Origin: an uncultured Saprospiraceae bacterium
Lineage (GTDB): Bacteria > Bacteroidota > Bacteroidia > Chitinophagales > Saprospiraceae
NCBI GenBank assembly: GCA_937959275.1
Contig: CALGLU010000006.1
Coordinates: 86,027-150,026 of the forward strand
Length of the DNA stretch: 64,000 nt
Direction: 5' to 3'
This document shows, one piece after another, positions 35,923 through 44,770 of this stretch. Under the pieces are notes generated by a model, which was not told the origin of the DNA, did no database searches, and saw nothing but the letters and a program-made list of their open reading frames with translations. A program made the position numbers and the translations under genes. Each line of letters starts with the position of its first letter. The stretch's first letter is position 1.

Positions 35923-37610
35923 AGATAGGGCAGGGAGTGATTCGATTAGTATTAATTGCAGTTGTATTTATTTTAGTAAATGCTATTGCTAACCGGTTTT
36001 ATAATCACATTGATCTGACGGATGATTCTCGCTTCTCTCTGACAACGCCTACCAAAGAATTGTTGCAGAAAGTCAATGATCCGATTTATGTCAAAGTTCT
36101 GTTGGAAGGCGAATTTCCAGCTGGCTTTACGAGATTACAGCAGAGCACTCGTGATTTACTGGCTCGATATAAAAGCTACTTACCGCAACTTGTGTATGAA
36201 TTTCAAAATCCTTCAAAAGGGACGGTAGACCAAATCAATGCCGTGCGCGAAGAATTACGCAAAGAAGGGATACTGCCGACGACCCTTAGATACGGAGAAG
36301 GAGATCAACTGACGAACAAACAAATTTATCCCTATGCTATATTTAGTTTGGGTTCTCGTCAGATCGTCGTTAATCTGTTAGAAGAACAAGTGATGGGCGT
36401 TCCAGAAGAAGTGGTTCTGAATAATGCAGTAAGTTTATTAGAGTACAAATTCTCAGATGCGATCCAAAAATTGACTTTGCAAAAGAAAGCCAATATTATT
36501 TTCACTGCTGGCAAAGGCGAATTAGAACGAGAACAAACAGCACACTTCGAGATGCAGTTGAGAGAACATTATAATACGGGGAGAGTGAATCTGGATAGTA
36601 TGTATCAGATCCCTGCTGAAATAGATGTGGTCGTAGTCGCTAAGCCGCGTGCCCCCTTTAATCAAAAGAATCAGTTCGTGTTAGATCAGTACATCATGAA
36701 TGGAGGAAAGGTGATCTGGCTAATTGATAAGCTCAATGTGAATGTTGACAGTATTGCAAGAAATAATTTATACGTGCCGCCTGTCTATGAGTTTGGCTTA
36801 GAAGATCTTTGGTTTAAATATGGCTTTCGGATTCAACCCAATCTGGTCTTGGATTTACAGTCAAGTACGATTCCTCAAGTTGTTGGCATGGCTGGCGATA
36901 AGCCTCAAATGGAATTGATAAAATGGCCTTATCATGTTTTATCATTTTCACAAAGCAATCATCCTATTGCTAAAAACTTGGATCGGGTGAATTTATTTTT
37001 TCCCTCAACGATCGATACGCTTCAAACAGCAGTGCCAATCGATAAGACGATTTTACTAACCAGTTCACCTTATACAAGATATCAATTAGCACCAGTTAGA
37101 TTAAACTTTCAGATACTGCAAGAAGATTTCAAGTCAGAGTTGTTCAACAAGGCGCCGCAGAATCTGGCTGTTTTGTTGGAAGGTAATTTTGAATCTGCCT
37201 TTAAAAATAGGCTCGGTGGAGATATGCAGCAAACGCTTAATCAGATCGGTGCGCCTTTTGTAGATCGTAGTCCTTTAACACAACAGCTGGTGGTTTCAGA
37301 TGGTGATATTATTAACAACGTATTAAATGTTCAAGAGCAAACGATCTTCCCATTAGGCTATAATAAGTGGGAGCGCAAAACCTATCGCGGCAATGAAGCC
37401 TTCATGCTAAATGCAGTGGAGTACTTACTAGATGATTCTAACATCCTGACAGCAAGAGCTAAGGAGGTACGTCTACGCTTGCTTGATAAAGTCAAAGCTA
37501 AAGCTGAAAAAACGAAATGGAGATTCATTAATATTGTGTTGCCCTTGTTGCTGCTATTGAGCTTTGGATTCCTTTTTAGATTCTTGAGAAAACGAAAGTA
37601 TACGATCTGA
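35919..37610 (+). CDS. gldG: Gliding-motility ABC transporter substrate-binding-like subunit GldG
   Basis: 563-residue membrane protein: an N-terminal membrane anchor (about 8-25), ANRFYNHIDLTDDSRFSLT just after it, a large periplasmic region of the ABC-transporter-uncharacterised type (DUF4350/IFT52-like fold), and a C-terminal membrane segment near 540-557 followed by RKRK. GldG pairs with the GldF permease. Its stop overlaps the next gene by one base (TGATG). Confidence 0.93.
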   Translation: MKIGQGVIRLVLIAVVFILVNAIANRFYNHIDLTDDSRFSLTTPTKELLQKVNDPIYVKVLLEGEFPAGFTRLQQSTRDLLARYKSYLPQLVYEFQNPSKGTVDQINAVREELRKEGILPTTLRYGEGDQLTNKQIYPYAIFSLGSRQIVVNLLEEQVMGVPEEVVLNNAVSLLEYKFSDAIQKLTLQKKANIIFTAGKGELEREQTAHFEMQLREHYNTGRVNLDSMYQIPAEIDVVVVAKPRAPFNQKNQFVLDQYIMNGGKVIWLIDKLNVNVDSIARNNLYVPPVYEFGLEDLWFKYGFRIQPNLVLDLQSSTIPQVVGMAGDKPQMELIKWPYHVLSFSQSNHPIAKNLDRVNLFFPSTIDTLQTAVPIDKTILLTSSPYTRYQLAPVRLNFQILQEDFKSELFNKAPQNLAVLLEGNFESAFKNRLGGDMQQTLNQIGAPFVDRSPLTQQLVVSDGDIINNVLNVQEQTIFPLGYNKWERKTYRGNEAFMLNAVEYLLDDSNILTARAKEVRLRLLDKVKAKAEKTKWRFINIVLPLLLLLSFGFLFRFLRKRKYTI

Positions 37611-38584
37611 TGAAGCAATTAGGCTTATTGATAGTTGTTGTTTTAGGATTATACCTTGTGTATATTTTCTCTGCTCAGAAGTCTGATGATTCAAGCTCTA
37701 GCTTTGAGCAGTTTTATGTTGAAGACATAGCGCAAGTCCAAAAAATAGAAATTAGATCTGATCGATTAGAAACAATGACTTTTGAAAAAAAGGGATCTGA
37801 GTGGTATTTACAACGAGGTCATCTGGCGCGAGAAAATGCAGTCAATAATCTGTTAGAAGTCATTGCCAATCTCCAAATTAAATACATACCACAAGCTGCT
37901 GCCAATAAAAATATTGAGGCAGACATGGCGTCTTTAGGGATTGATGTGGTGGTGTCTGATAAGGCAGGACATGTCTTGAAGCAATATGTCATTGGCTCTA
38001 GTGTGGCAGACGAGAGAGGCACCTACATGAAGTTGAAAGGAGCTAAGCAAGCCTATGTCACACATTTGCCTACTTTAGAGGGTAGTGTGCGAGGCCGGTT
38101 TTTAATGCGCTATGACGACTGGCGTGATCGAACCATCTTTGATGTGAATACCGATGATATTGTTTCTGTCAAGGTTCAATACCCAAGACAAGAAAGCGAG
38201 TCCTTCGAATTGAATGAAGACCGTGTTAGTTCTATGTCAATAGCTGATAAACAAGTCCATCCGACACAAAAGATAGATCAGTATTTAAATAGTTTTACAA
38301 ATATCGTGGCGGAAGCTTACGAAAATATCAACTCGAATCAAGATTCAATTAGACAGCTATTGCCTTTCTGTATCATTAGGTTACAATTAGAATCGGAAGC
38401 TCAACAAACGATTAAATTATACCCCATTGAGAATTATATAGACCAATCCTTGGTTACTTTAGAAAATACGCCTCGCATTAACCGGTACTTTGTCGATACA
38501 AACAGGGGAGACTTTATGTTGGTGCAACAGCGGATTATTGGAAAATTATTGCGTGGTTATTCCTATTTTGCGGATGATGAATAA
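37610..38584 (+). CDS. DUF4340 family periplasmic membrane-anchored protein
   Basis: 324 residues with one N-terminal membrane anchor (LGLLIVVVLGLYLVYIF) and a periplasmic part of repeated strand-helix units: VQKIEIRSDRLETMTFEKKGSEW and the middle LRGRF-like VRGRFLMRYDDWRDR. This fits DUF4340, which regularly follows gldG or related gene pairs. Translation is coupled with gldG (TGATG). It may be an extra part of the gliding ABC complex; that is inferred from position only. Confidence 0.85.
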   Translation: MKQLGLLIVVVLGLYLVYIFSAQKSDDSSSSFEQFYVEDIAQVQKIEIRSDRLETMTFEKKGSEWYLQRGHLARENAVNNLLEVIANLQIKYIPQAAANKNIEADMASLGIDVVVSDKAGHVLKQYVIGSSVADERGTYMKLKGAKQAYVTHLPTLEGSVRGRFLMRYDDWRDRTIFDVNTDDIVSVKVQYPRQESESFELNEDRVSSMSIADKQVHPTQKIDQYLNSFTNIVAEAYENINSNQDSIRQLLPFCIIRLQLESEAQQTIKLYPIENYIDQSLVTLENTPRINRYFVDTNRGDFMLVQQRIIGKLLRGYSYFADDE

Positions 38585-39797
38585 AATGTATGCCTTAGTA
38601 TTTCTGTTCTTTGTGCTTATTGGTACTAGTGCAACGGTCATCACTCCGCCATGGGGATTTTTTGCACACAAAGCCATTAATCGTCTAGCGGTTTTTACTT
38701 TGCCATCGGGTATGATGCCGGTCTACAAAAAGAATATTGAGCATTTGACGAGTAAAGCAACAGCACCAGACATGCGCCGGTTTGCATCTGAGAATGAGGC
38801 GATTCGTCACTATATCGATATCGATCATTGGGGGAGTACGCCCTTTGAAGATGTACCACGTCATTGGTCAGATGCTATTTTAAAATTTGCAGATTTTTAC
38901 GTAGTGCAAGGTGATGACTCGACCTTGATCCGTTCCGTCAATCATGATCTATTGCCAGAAAAATTAGAACTCTTAACGGCAGAAGCAATTGATGTAGAAG
39001 GCTTAGGGGAGATTTTTGGGAAGATAGCACCCTGGCTTTTATACGAACGATCATGGCTATTCCCAGCTGATTCAATTGCTCAGTTTGTTAATTATTCTGG
39101 AGAGTTTACTGGACTACGGATTGTAGATCGCTTTTCATCTTTTGGGATTGCCCCTTATAATTTGATACAAGCACATGCTCGTCTGACTAAGGCATTTGAG
39201 AACCATGATCTGAAGATGATCCTGTATTTGTCTGCGGATATCGGACACTATATGTCAGACATCCATGTACCTCTCCACACGACGGAGAACTACAATGGGC
39301 AGCTAACAAATCAAAGAGGGATTCATGCCTTTTGGGAAAGCCGACTACCCGAATTATTCGCAAATGCAGAATATGATTTTTTTGTTGGAAAGGCTAAGTT
39401 TATCAAAGACATGAGATCCTATGTCTGGGACGTAGTTGAAGATTCGCATAGCAATGTGCAAGATGTGCTCGACATAGAAAGAAGCTTGAGTGAGAGTTTT
39501 CCTTCTGATCTGCAATTCTGTTTTGAAGAACGCTTTGACAAGACAGTGCGGACACAATGTGAAGAGTTTTCTAGAGCCTATCATAATGAGATGGATGGGA
39601 TGGTAGAAGAGCAAATGAAGAAGTCCATACTTGCTGTAGGAGAGGTATGGCTGTCAGCCTGGGCATTAGCTGGTCAGCCTGATATGACTAAAATTGCAAA
39701 TGAATATCAGTTGACAAAAGAAGAGCTAGCTGAGCAAGCAGAGCTGAGACGACAGGCACAAGAAGGATCGATTTTAGGCAGAGAACACAGTAATTAG
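38574..39797 (+). CDS. S1/P1-nuclease/phospholipase C-like exported zinc protein
   Basis: About 407 residues beginning at ATG 38574 (38586 is also possible); the upstream part of the frame lies in the DUF4340 gene. A signal peptide is followed by WGFFAHKAINRLAVF, where the Trp and His resemble the N-terminal zinc ligands of S1/P1 nucleases and zinc phospholipases C. Other ligands are probably in HYIDIDHWG and DIGHYMSDIHVPLHTTENYNG, followed by GIHAFWES. The enzyme type (nuclease or phospholipase) is open. It seems to be cotranscribed with the gliding genes, which is unusual. Confidence 0.82.
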   Translation: MMNKMYALVFLFFVLIGTSATVITPPWGFFAHKAINRLAVFTLPSGMMPVYKKNIEHLTSKATAPDMRRFASENEAIRHYIDIDHWGSTPFEDVPRHWSDAILKFADFYVVQGDDSTLIRSVNHDLLPEKLELLTAEAIDVEGLGEIFGKIAPWLLYERSWLFPADSIAQFVNYSGEFTGLRIVDRFSSFGIAPYNLIQAHARLTKAFENHDLKMILYLSADIGHYMSDIHVPLHTTENYNGQLTNQRGIHAFWESRLPELFANAEYDFFVGKAKFIKDMRSYVWDVVEDSHSNVQDVLDIERSLSESFPSDLQFCFEERFDKTVRTQCEEFSRAYHNEMDGMVEEQMKKSILAVGEVWLSAWALAGQPDMTKIANEYQLTKEELAEQAELRRQAQEGSILGREHSN

Positions 39798-39801
39798 AGA
39801 C

Positions 39802-40788
39802 ATGAAAAATCAAGATAGAAAATCGCCAGTTGGCCTGGCCTTGAGAGGTATGGCGATGGGTATAGCAGAAGTGATACCTGGTGTATCCGGTGGGACTATT
39901 GCGTTTATCACAGGCATATATGAGACCTTACTTAACTCGATTAAAAGTGTTAATGTCGATCTGTTGACCCTTCTTAAAACTGGTGATTGGAAAGGCTTAT
40001 GGTCTCACCTTAATGGCCGGTTCTTGATGTTCTTATTAGCTGGGATGGCACTTGGGGTTGTCGTGGGTGTGTTTGGTGTAAGTCATTTATTGGAACATTT
40101 TCCAGAGCCGTTATGGGGTTTCTTTTTTGGATTAGTCCTAGCATCTGGGATTTATATGGCACGCCAGATCACATCAATTAAAGCTAAGCATATTGGTTTA
40201 TTTGTAGTGGGCTTGATTGGTTCATTTGCGATTACTCAGCTCACGCCTGCAGGTGGAAGTGAATCATTGCCATTCATATTTTTCTCAGGAACAATCGCGA
40301 TTTCAGCATTGATTTTACCTGGTATATCCGGTAGCTTTATTTTATTATTATTGGGGATGTACAGTATCATTATTCCTAATGTCAGAGGCTTACTGTCTGA
40401 TCCAAATAGTAAGAGTCTTGTCATTGTCGCTGTATTTGCTTGTGGTTGTTTAGTTGGATTAATGACTTTCTCACGCGTGTTGTCGTATACCTTCAAACAT
40501 TATAAGGATGCCACATTAGCTGTGTTGACAGGTATTATGATTGGCTCCTTACCGAAAATCTGGCCTTGGAGAAATCCGATGACGATCCTCAATAAAGACA
40601 CAAAGGAGGTGCTAACTCCAGATTTAGCAACATTTCAATTGGCCGATTTAGAAAACATTAAAGTCCTCAAGGAGGCTGCTGTGATGCCGTCTTCCTATTT
40701 CTCAAATCCAAATACGATGTTGACAATATTGACCTTGGTGTTAGGGTTTGTATTGATTTTGGGAGCTGATCTTTATCAGAGGAGGTGA
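39802..40788 (+). CDS. DUF368 membrane protein, PopT-type undecaprenyl-phosphate translocase
   Basis: 328-residue polytopic membrane protein with the DUF368 opening GMAMGIAEVIPGVSGGTIAFITGIYE and a second related motif ALILPGISGSFILLLLGMY, an internal duplication with about eight to ten membrane segments. DUF368 proteins (PopT) are reported to return undecaprenyl phosphate across the inner membrane. In this window UppP, which makes that lipid on the outer face, is encoded 7 kb upstream on the same strand. It begins 4 bp after the nuclease-like gene and appears to end this long run. Confidence 0.88.
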   Translation: MKNQDRKSPVGLALRGMAMGIAEVIPGVSGGTIAFITGIYETLLNSIKSVNVDLLTLLKTGDWKGLWSHLNGRFLMFLLAGMALGVVVGVFGVSHLLEHFPEPLWGFFFGLVLASGIYMARQITSIKAKHIGLFVVGLIGSFAITQLTPAGGSESLPFIFFSGTIAISALILPGISGSFILLLLGMYSIIIPNVRGLLSDPNSKSLVIVAVFACGCLVGLMTFSRVLSYTFKHYKDATLAVLTGIMIGSLPKIWPWRNPMTILNKDTKEVLTPDLATFQLADLENIKVLKEAAVMPSSYFSNPNTMLTILTLVLGFVLILGADLYQRR

Positions 40789-40897
40789 TGTTTTGATTCG
40801 GTAATGTTTTGATTGCTGAGTTTTTGCTAATTTTCGGTCCTATGGTAGACGAACAGCCTTTTGAAATCTGAAGATCTCTCTTATATTATAAGACATA

Positions 40898-40950
40898 ATC
40901 TTATGTGTCTTGTACAAGAAGCTTAAGTCTTTTGTGCCTTATGTGTTTCA
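40898..40950 (-). repeat. Dispersed CTTATGTG repeat, copy 2
   Basis: Related to 30113-30166: CTTATGTGTCTTG, a variable part, AAGTCTTTTGTGCCTTATGTG. It lies downstream of the minus-strand hydrolase gene, as copy 1 lies downstream of the GNAT gene. Confidence 0.7.
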
Positions 40951-40955
40951 CTTTC

Positions 40956-41003
40956 CACATCAGCATATTTTCACATCAACGCATTTTCACATCAGCACAT
41001 TAT
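40956..41003 (-). repeat. Three tandem 16-bp units at the 3' end of the hydrolase gene
   Basis: CACATCAGCATATTTT, CACATCAACGCATTTT and CACATCAGCACATTAT follow each other directly. The last one touches the stop codon of the minus-strand hydrolase gene. Confidence 0.85.
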
Positions 41004-42019
41004 TAATTCATCAAATCCAATATCGCCTCCACCATCTGCGGAGCAAAATGCCTAGGGATATCATGTCCAAGATCATCGATATACAAGGTCTTGGCATTCG
41101 GGATGAGCTCAGCAGTCTTAGCGCCATGTTCGAAGTTGACTAGAGGGTCAGCTCTTCCATGGATAATGAGAGTCGGCACATCCAGTTTTTTTAAGTCTTC
41201 ATAGCGAGAACCTGATGCAGTAATAGCAGCTTCGTGATGAGTTCCTGCATCCGGATTGAAGCCCTTTCTTTTTTCTAATTCGTATCGTGTTTTTAGAATG
41301 GTATAGGTATTGTCCAACTCATAATTGCCTTTGAATAAGTTTGATGCGGTCAAGTTAAATCTCATGTTGTTCTCTGGCGATTTGTTCATCGCGTACTTGA
41401 TCGTATATCTGGCAATAGATTTCACCGTTTCTGGGTAAATGCCTGCAAGGCTTTCATCACCAAAGAAGCCTGTTGAGCTCATTGACGTTAAAGACAAGGT
41501 TCTGTCTGCATGATTGATAGCAACTGCCTGCGCAATCATGCCACCCATCGACACACCTATCATATGAGCTTGCTCAATGCCTGCATGATTAAGAATGGCA
41601 ACAACGTCACCCGCTATATCTTCAAGCGTATACGGAGACGAAGAGTCCCAATCATCTAGCCAAGTTGATAAACCAATATCACGATGATCGAATCGTATAA
41701 CATCATATCCTGCTGTTACCAAAGGCTCAATAAAGTAGGGCGGCCATTGTAACGAAGTCGAGCCATAGCCCATGATTAACATGATTGTCCCTTTCGATTC
41801 ACCATCAGTTTTATTTAGCTCATACCATAGTTTAATGTCGCCATTTTTTGCTATTGCAGCTTTGCCAGTATAGTATTCTGGTAAGGGCATCGCATTGGCT
41901 TTTTCGATTAACTCATCTGCATTGTCTGGTAGATCAGGAGCAGTTATAATATAGGTAGCCCCTGCGAATAATAATAAGGTAAGGATAGCTACGAAAACAA
42001 GGACTGTCTTTTTAATCAT
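41003..42019 (-). CDS. Membrane-anchored alpha/beta hydrolase
   Basis: 338 residues with an N-terminal membrane anchor or uncleaved signal (VLVFVAILTLLLFAGATYI). The alpha/beta hydrolase part shows MLIMGYGSTSLQW (oxyanion), RFDHRDIGLST, the nucleophile elbow GVSMGGMIAQ (Ser), IIHGRADPLV (acid) and LGHDIPRH (His), so the triad is intact. It is close to esterases and to the tetracenomycin/aclacinomycin methylesterase-type group. The substrate is not known. Confidence 0.88.
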   Translation of the reverse strand: MIKKTVLVFVAILTLLLFAGATYIITAPDLPDNADELIEKANAMPLPEYYTGKAAIAKNGDIKLWYELNKTDGESKGTIMLIMGYGSTSLQWPPYFIEPLVTAGYDVIRFDHRDIGLSTWLDDWDSSSPYTLEDIAGDVVAILNHAGIEQAHMIGVSMGGMIAQAVAINHADRTLSLTSMSSTGFFGDESLAGIYPETVKSIARYTIKYAMNKSPENNMRFNLTASNLFKGNYELDNTYTILKTRYELEKRKGFNPDAGTHHEAAITASGSRYEDLKKLDVPTLIIHGRADPLVNFEHGAKTAELIPNAKTLYIDDLGHDIPRHFAPQMVEAILDLMN

Positions 42020-42041
42020 TTGATAGGAGTTAGAGGTGTCT

Positions 42042-42049
42042 CAAATGTA
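42042..42049 (-). promoter_or_regulatory. Possible -7 box of the hydrolase gene
   Basis: Minus-strand TACATTTG matches TAnnTTTG, 22 bp upstream of the ATG at 42019. No TTTG is present at the -33 distance. Confidence 0.35.
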
Positions 42050-42137
42050 ATTGTAAAAAGGGATAATTTGCTTATTCATGAATAGTTATCTTGTTAATCT
42101 AAAACCATGTCAGGTCTGGCGAGCCCTTACATGAGCT

Positions 42138-42725
42138 CTATTTTAATTCATCAATCGGCACACCATCAATCTGTACAGAGGTTAATCTCGACTGTCCATC
42201 CTTTATCATGACTTCTCCGTACACTTGTTGCGTGCTATCTCGCATAGCTGCTCTGACTCTTTCTTCGGCAATAGCAATGGTCTTCTCATTCATGAAATAC
42301 CGCTCAAATGGATATTCTATCACATAGGAGTAGTGTGATATTTGATTCGGCTTGTCTTTTTGTTGCTTACCATAAATCGCATTACAATAAACGCTTGCTT
42401 TAAAGTAATCTTGAGTTGTTGTCGGTTGTTGTAGTTCGATTGAGAGGATTTTTGCAAAGCCATCATTCCCTTTTTTGATCAAAACAAATGCATCTTGATA
42501 CCCCGTATTGACTTGGCAAGTATCTGTTTTAAAATCCGATTGTTCGAATCTCAAGGTCATATATTTTCCTCGGAAAGGATCATTGGGGTCAACGGGTTGC
42601 AACTCAAATAAGTAAGCTGTGCCTGTTGTGATCACACGCTCGCTATCCCAAATCATTTTTATGAGTACTGCCAATTGGATAGCGGCAACAAGGCTGAATA
42701 GTATCAACAGTGTCTTACGATTCAT
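42138..42725 (-). CDS. GDYXXLXY domain protein
   Basis: 195 residues with one N-terminal membrane segment, then an outer domain with PVDPNDPFRGKYMTLRFE; GKYMTLRF stands for the GDYXXLXY motif of the family. A late part (FERYFMNEKTIAIAEERVR) is also conserved. The family is nearly always encoded next to a DUF2157 membrane protein, as here, where the genes overlap by 11 bp. The molecular role is not known. Confidence 0.88.
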   Translation of the reverse strand: MNRKTLLILFSLVAAIQLAVLIKMIWDSERVITTGTAYLFELQPVDPNDPFRGKYMTLRFEQSDFKTDTCQVNTGYQDAFVLIKKGNDGFAKILSIELQQPTTTQDYFKASVYCNAIYGKQQKDKPNQISHYSYVIEYPFERYFMNEKTIAIAEERVRAAMRDSTQQVYGEVMIKDGQSRLTSVQIDGVPIDELK

Positions 42726-43989
42726 ATGCGTTCTTCTTTTTGATAATTAAATAATTAGCTACAAAAAAAGAAATACCTAATAAAACAAAGATGATCCCTC
42801 GAATAACAAAACTGATTTGAACATCAAAGAAGCGACAAATAATTAGGGCCACTAAGACTAATAACCCAAGGTTTAAAAGATGAAGTTGTAGTTGGTCATG
42901 GCCTCTCCAAATCATAGATACTGCAATGAATAATAATAAGATGTTGATGCCGACTTGGGATGTTATAGGGCTGAGATATTGCAACAAAAACAACAATAGA
43001 AAAATAAAGTATGTATAGTTAAGAGGATTGACTATGCTTTTTTCATCCTGAGAAAATTCTTTTGCTAGTAAGTAACTGGCTAAGACAGTTAGCAGTATCC
43101 ACATACCCGTAGTCGCTGAAAGGAGCGTGTCTCTCCATTCACTCGCACTTAATTCATTCCAATAAAAATCGAAGCTTGTGATCAGTAATAGAATAATTGT
43201 ACCTAAAAAGCCAATGACCTTACATGGATTTTTGATTAGGCTGTCAACCTTGTGTTCGTAGCGATTGCCGATTAAATAGAGTGTTGTAAAGTAGCTCATG
43301 TACATGAGGAAAAACGATGGAGAATACTTTGTAGAAAGTGTACTAAGAGCAATCGTAACAGATCCGATGAGTAACCATAGTAAAAAGCTAAATGAATTAC
43401 TATTTGATTCTTTTTTATAGAGTGTATAGAAATAGGGTAGTACAGCCGCCAATAGAAGCCAATAGAGGTGCGGCACTTCTCTAGGATAATTAAAGCCAAT
43501 CTGTTGTGCATAAGAGGTGATGCCAATAATCACGAATGCTAAGACAGCTTTTGAATCGAGTAAGTAAATAAGTGGAATAGCCAAGACCATCCAAGTCAAA
43601 ATGTAAGAGGGGAGGTCGCCAACTATATGATACACTTGACTGACTAATGTCATCGAAGCACCAATTGCACAAAACAGCGCAACAGCTGATCCCTCTTTCC
43701 AAAGCTGATTGTTTCCCTTTTTTAGTAGTACGTAAAAGACAATGACTTGTGTAAGAATCAAAGGCAAAAAGGAAAAAGTAGTTTTTACGATTCTTGGAAA
43801 ATTATCCCAATTATGGCCGATGATTAAAATGACCCCAATGCCGATTAATAAGGCACCCAGTACTGCGAAAATTAATAGAACTCGATTTGGGCTGCTCTTC
43901 TTTTTTTGATTATAATAATTGGATATTGATGTGGCTACATCTTCTGAAACTACACCGTTTTCTATTAATTCTTGTAAATTAATTTTCAT
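42715..43989 (-). CDS. DUF2157 polytopic membrane protein
   Basis: 424 residues: a short cytoplasmic start (LIENGVVSEDVATSISNYY) and about twelve membrane segments beginning with LLIFAVLGALLIGIGVILIIGHNWD, which matches the start of the DUF2157 domain. It is the usual partner of the GDYXXLXY protein encoded next. Function unknown; transport or envelope stress has been supposed for the pair but nothing in the sequence shows it. Confidence 0.88.
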   Translation of the reverse strand: MKINLQELIENGVVSEDVATSISNYYNQKKKSSPNRVLLIFAVLGALLIGIGVILIIGHNWDNFPRIVKTTFSFLPLILTQVIVFYVLLKKGNNQLWKEGSAVALFCAIGASMTLVSQVYHIVGDLPSYILTWMVLAIPLIYLLDSKAVLAFVIIGITSYAQQIGFNYPREVPHLYWLLLAAVLPYFYTLYKKESNSNSFSFLLWLLIGSVTIALSTLSTKYSPSFFLMYMSYFTTLYLIGNRYEHKVDSLIKNPCKVIGFLGTIILLLITSFDFYWNELSASEWRDTLLSATTGMWILLTVLASYLLAKEFSQDEKSIVNPLNYTYFIFLLLFLLQYLSPITSQVGINILLLFIAVSMIWRGHDQLQLHLLNLGLLVLVALIICRFFDVQISFVIRGIIFVLLGISFFVANYLIIKKKNAYES

Positions 43990-44377
43990 CAGCTAGAGTT
44001 GAACTAGTTGGCATATTCTCAACGACTCTATTCCTTTGGTGACCTAAATAAAATGAAAAGAGTATCAAGACATAGACGTCAAATAGAAATAGAATTGAAG
44101 TATGCATGTTGATATTAAAATAGGGTAGAATGATTGAGATAATAAGGACATCAATTGGTAAAGCAAAAAGGAAGAGCCAAAATTTATTTTCTAAAGTATA
44201 TTCTCGATAGATAACAAGTAGGCTTGTAATAATGAATATGGCATACATTGTACTTGCAAGACTATCAATCCAGAGCTGTGGAATCGTCTCTTCCATCCCT
44301 CTCATACCTGTTAATATAAGTAGAAGACTCATGACTACAATTGTTGACCAACACGTGAGTGTTATGAGCTTGTCCAT
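43979..44377 (-). CDS. Small polytopic membrane protein
   Basis: About 132 residues from ATG 44377 (a TTG three codons upstream is less likely), with four hydrophobic segments and a polar C-terminal tail (GHQRNRVVENMPTSS). No family is recognised. It overlaps DUF2157 by 11 bp and begins 2 bp after the DUF7009-like gene, so it is translated with both and is probably part of the same membrane system. Confidence 0.7.
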   Translation of the reverse strand: MDKLITLTCWSTIVVMSLLLILTGMRGMEETIPQLWIDSLASTMYAIFIITSLLVIYREYTLENKFWLFLFALPIDVLIISIILPYFNINMHTSILFLFDVYVLILFSFYLGHQRNRVVENMPTSSTLADEN

Positions 44378-44379
44378 AA

Positions 44380-44757
44380 TTAGCAAGAATTATTATCTGG
44401 TGATAATTCCCAAAACGTATCCTCTTTATTCTCTTCTTCTCGATCCTTACAAGGGAAATCTTTTTCAATCAAGATATGGAGTTCTTCGCTACCTTCTAAT
44501 TTTAGGTTTGCTTCCAGACTGACTTCTGATGATTTTATCCAATCTATCGCTTGTTCTCGAGGTATACGAATCGAAATGATATTATGCTCAAAAATAGCTT
44601 GAATGCTGGTGTTTCCGTTAATCCTTAGTTCATATCGTAGTTCAATGCCGTTGGGAAATGCAATAAGCTCTTCAATTTTATCTGCTGAAGACAATGCTTG
44701 TAAATCTGACTTTCTCAATCTCAAGCGAATACTATTTGATGTACATCGGAGTTTCAT
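44380..44757 (-). CDS. DUF7009-like small cytoplasmic protein
   Basis: 125 residues. The start MKLRCTSNSIRLRLRKSDL and the later LHILIEKDFPCKDR fit a conserved small Bacteroidota family that I recall as DUF7009; the assignment is from memory of the pattern. The short Cys-containing end (EKDFPC) may bind metal. It is 13 bp after the ThuA-like gene, within the same operon. No function is known. Confidence 0.7.
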   Translation of the reverse strand: MKLRCTSNSIRLRLRKSDLQALSSADKIEELIAFPNGIELRYELRINGNTSIQAIFEHNIISIRIPREQAIDWIKSSEVSLEANLKLEGSEELHILIEKDFPCKDREEENKEDTFWELSPDNNSC

Positions 44758-44770
44758 GAAGCGTATTCTT

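Noticed and set aside
40956..41003. The three 16-bp units as a CRISPR array
   Set aside because: Units are directly adjacent without spacers and are imperfect; no cas genes are in the window.
40910..41143. 77-codon plus-strand frame over the end of the hydrolase gene
   Set aside because: It consists of repeat DNA and antisense hydrolase sequence.
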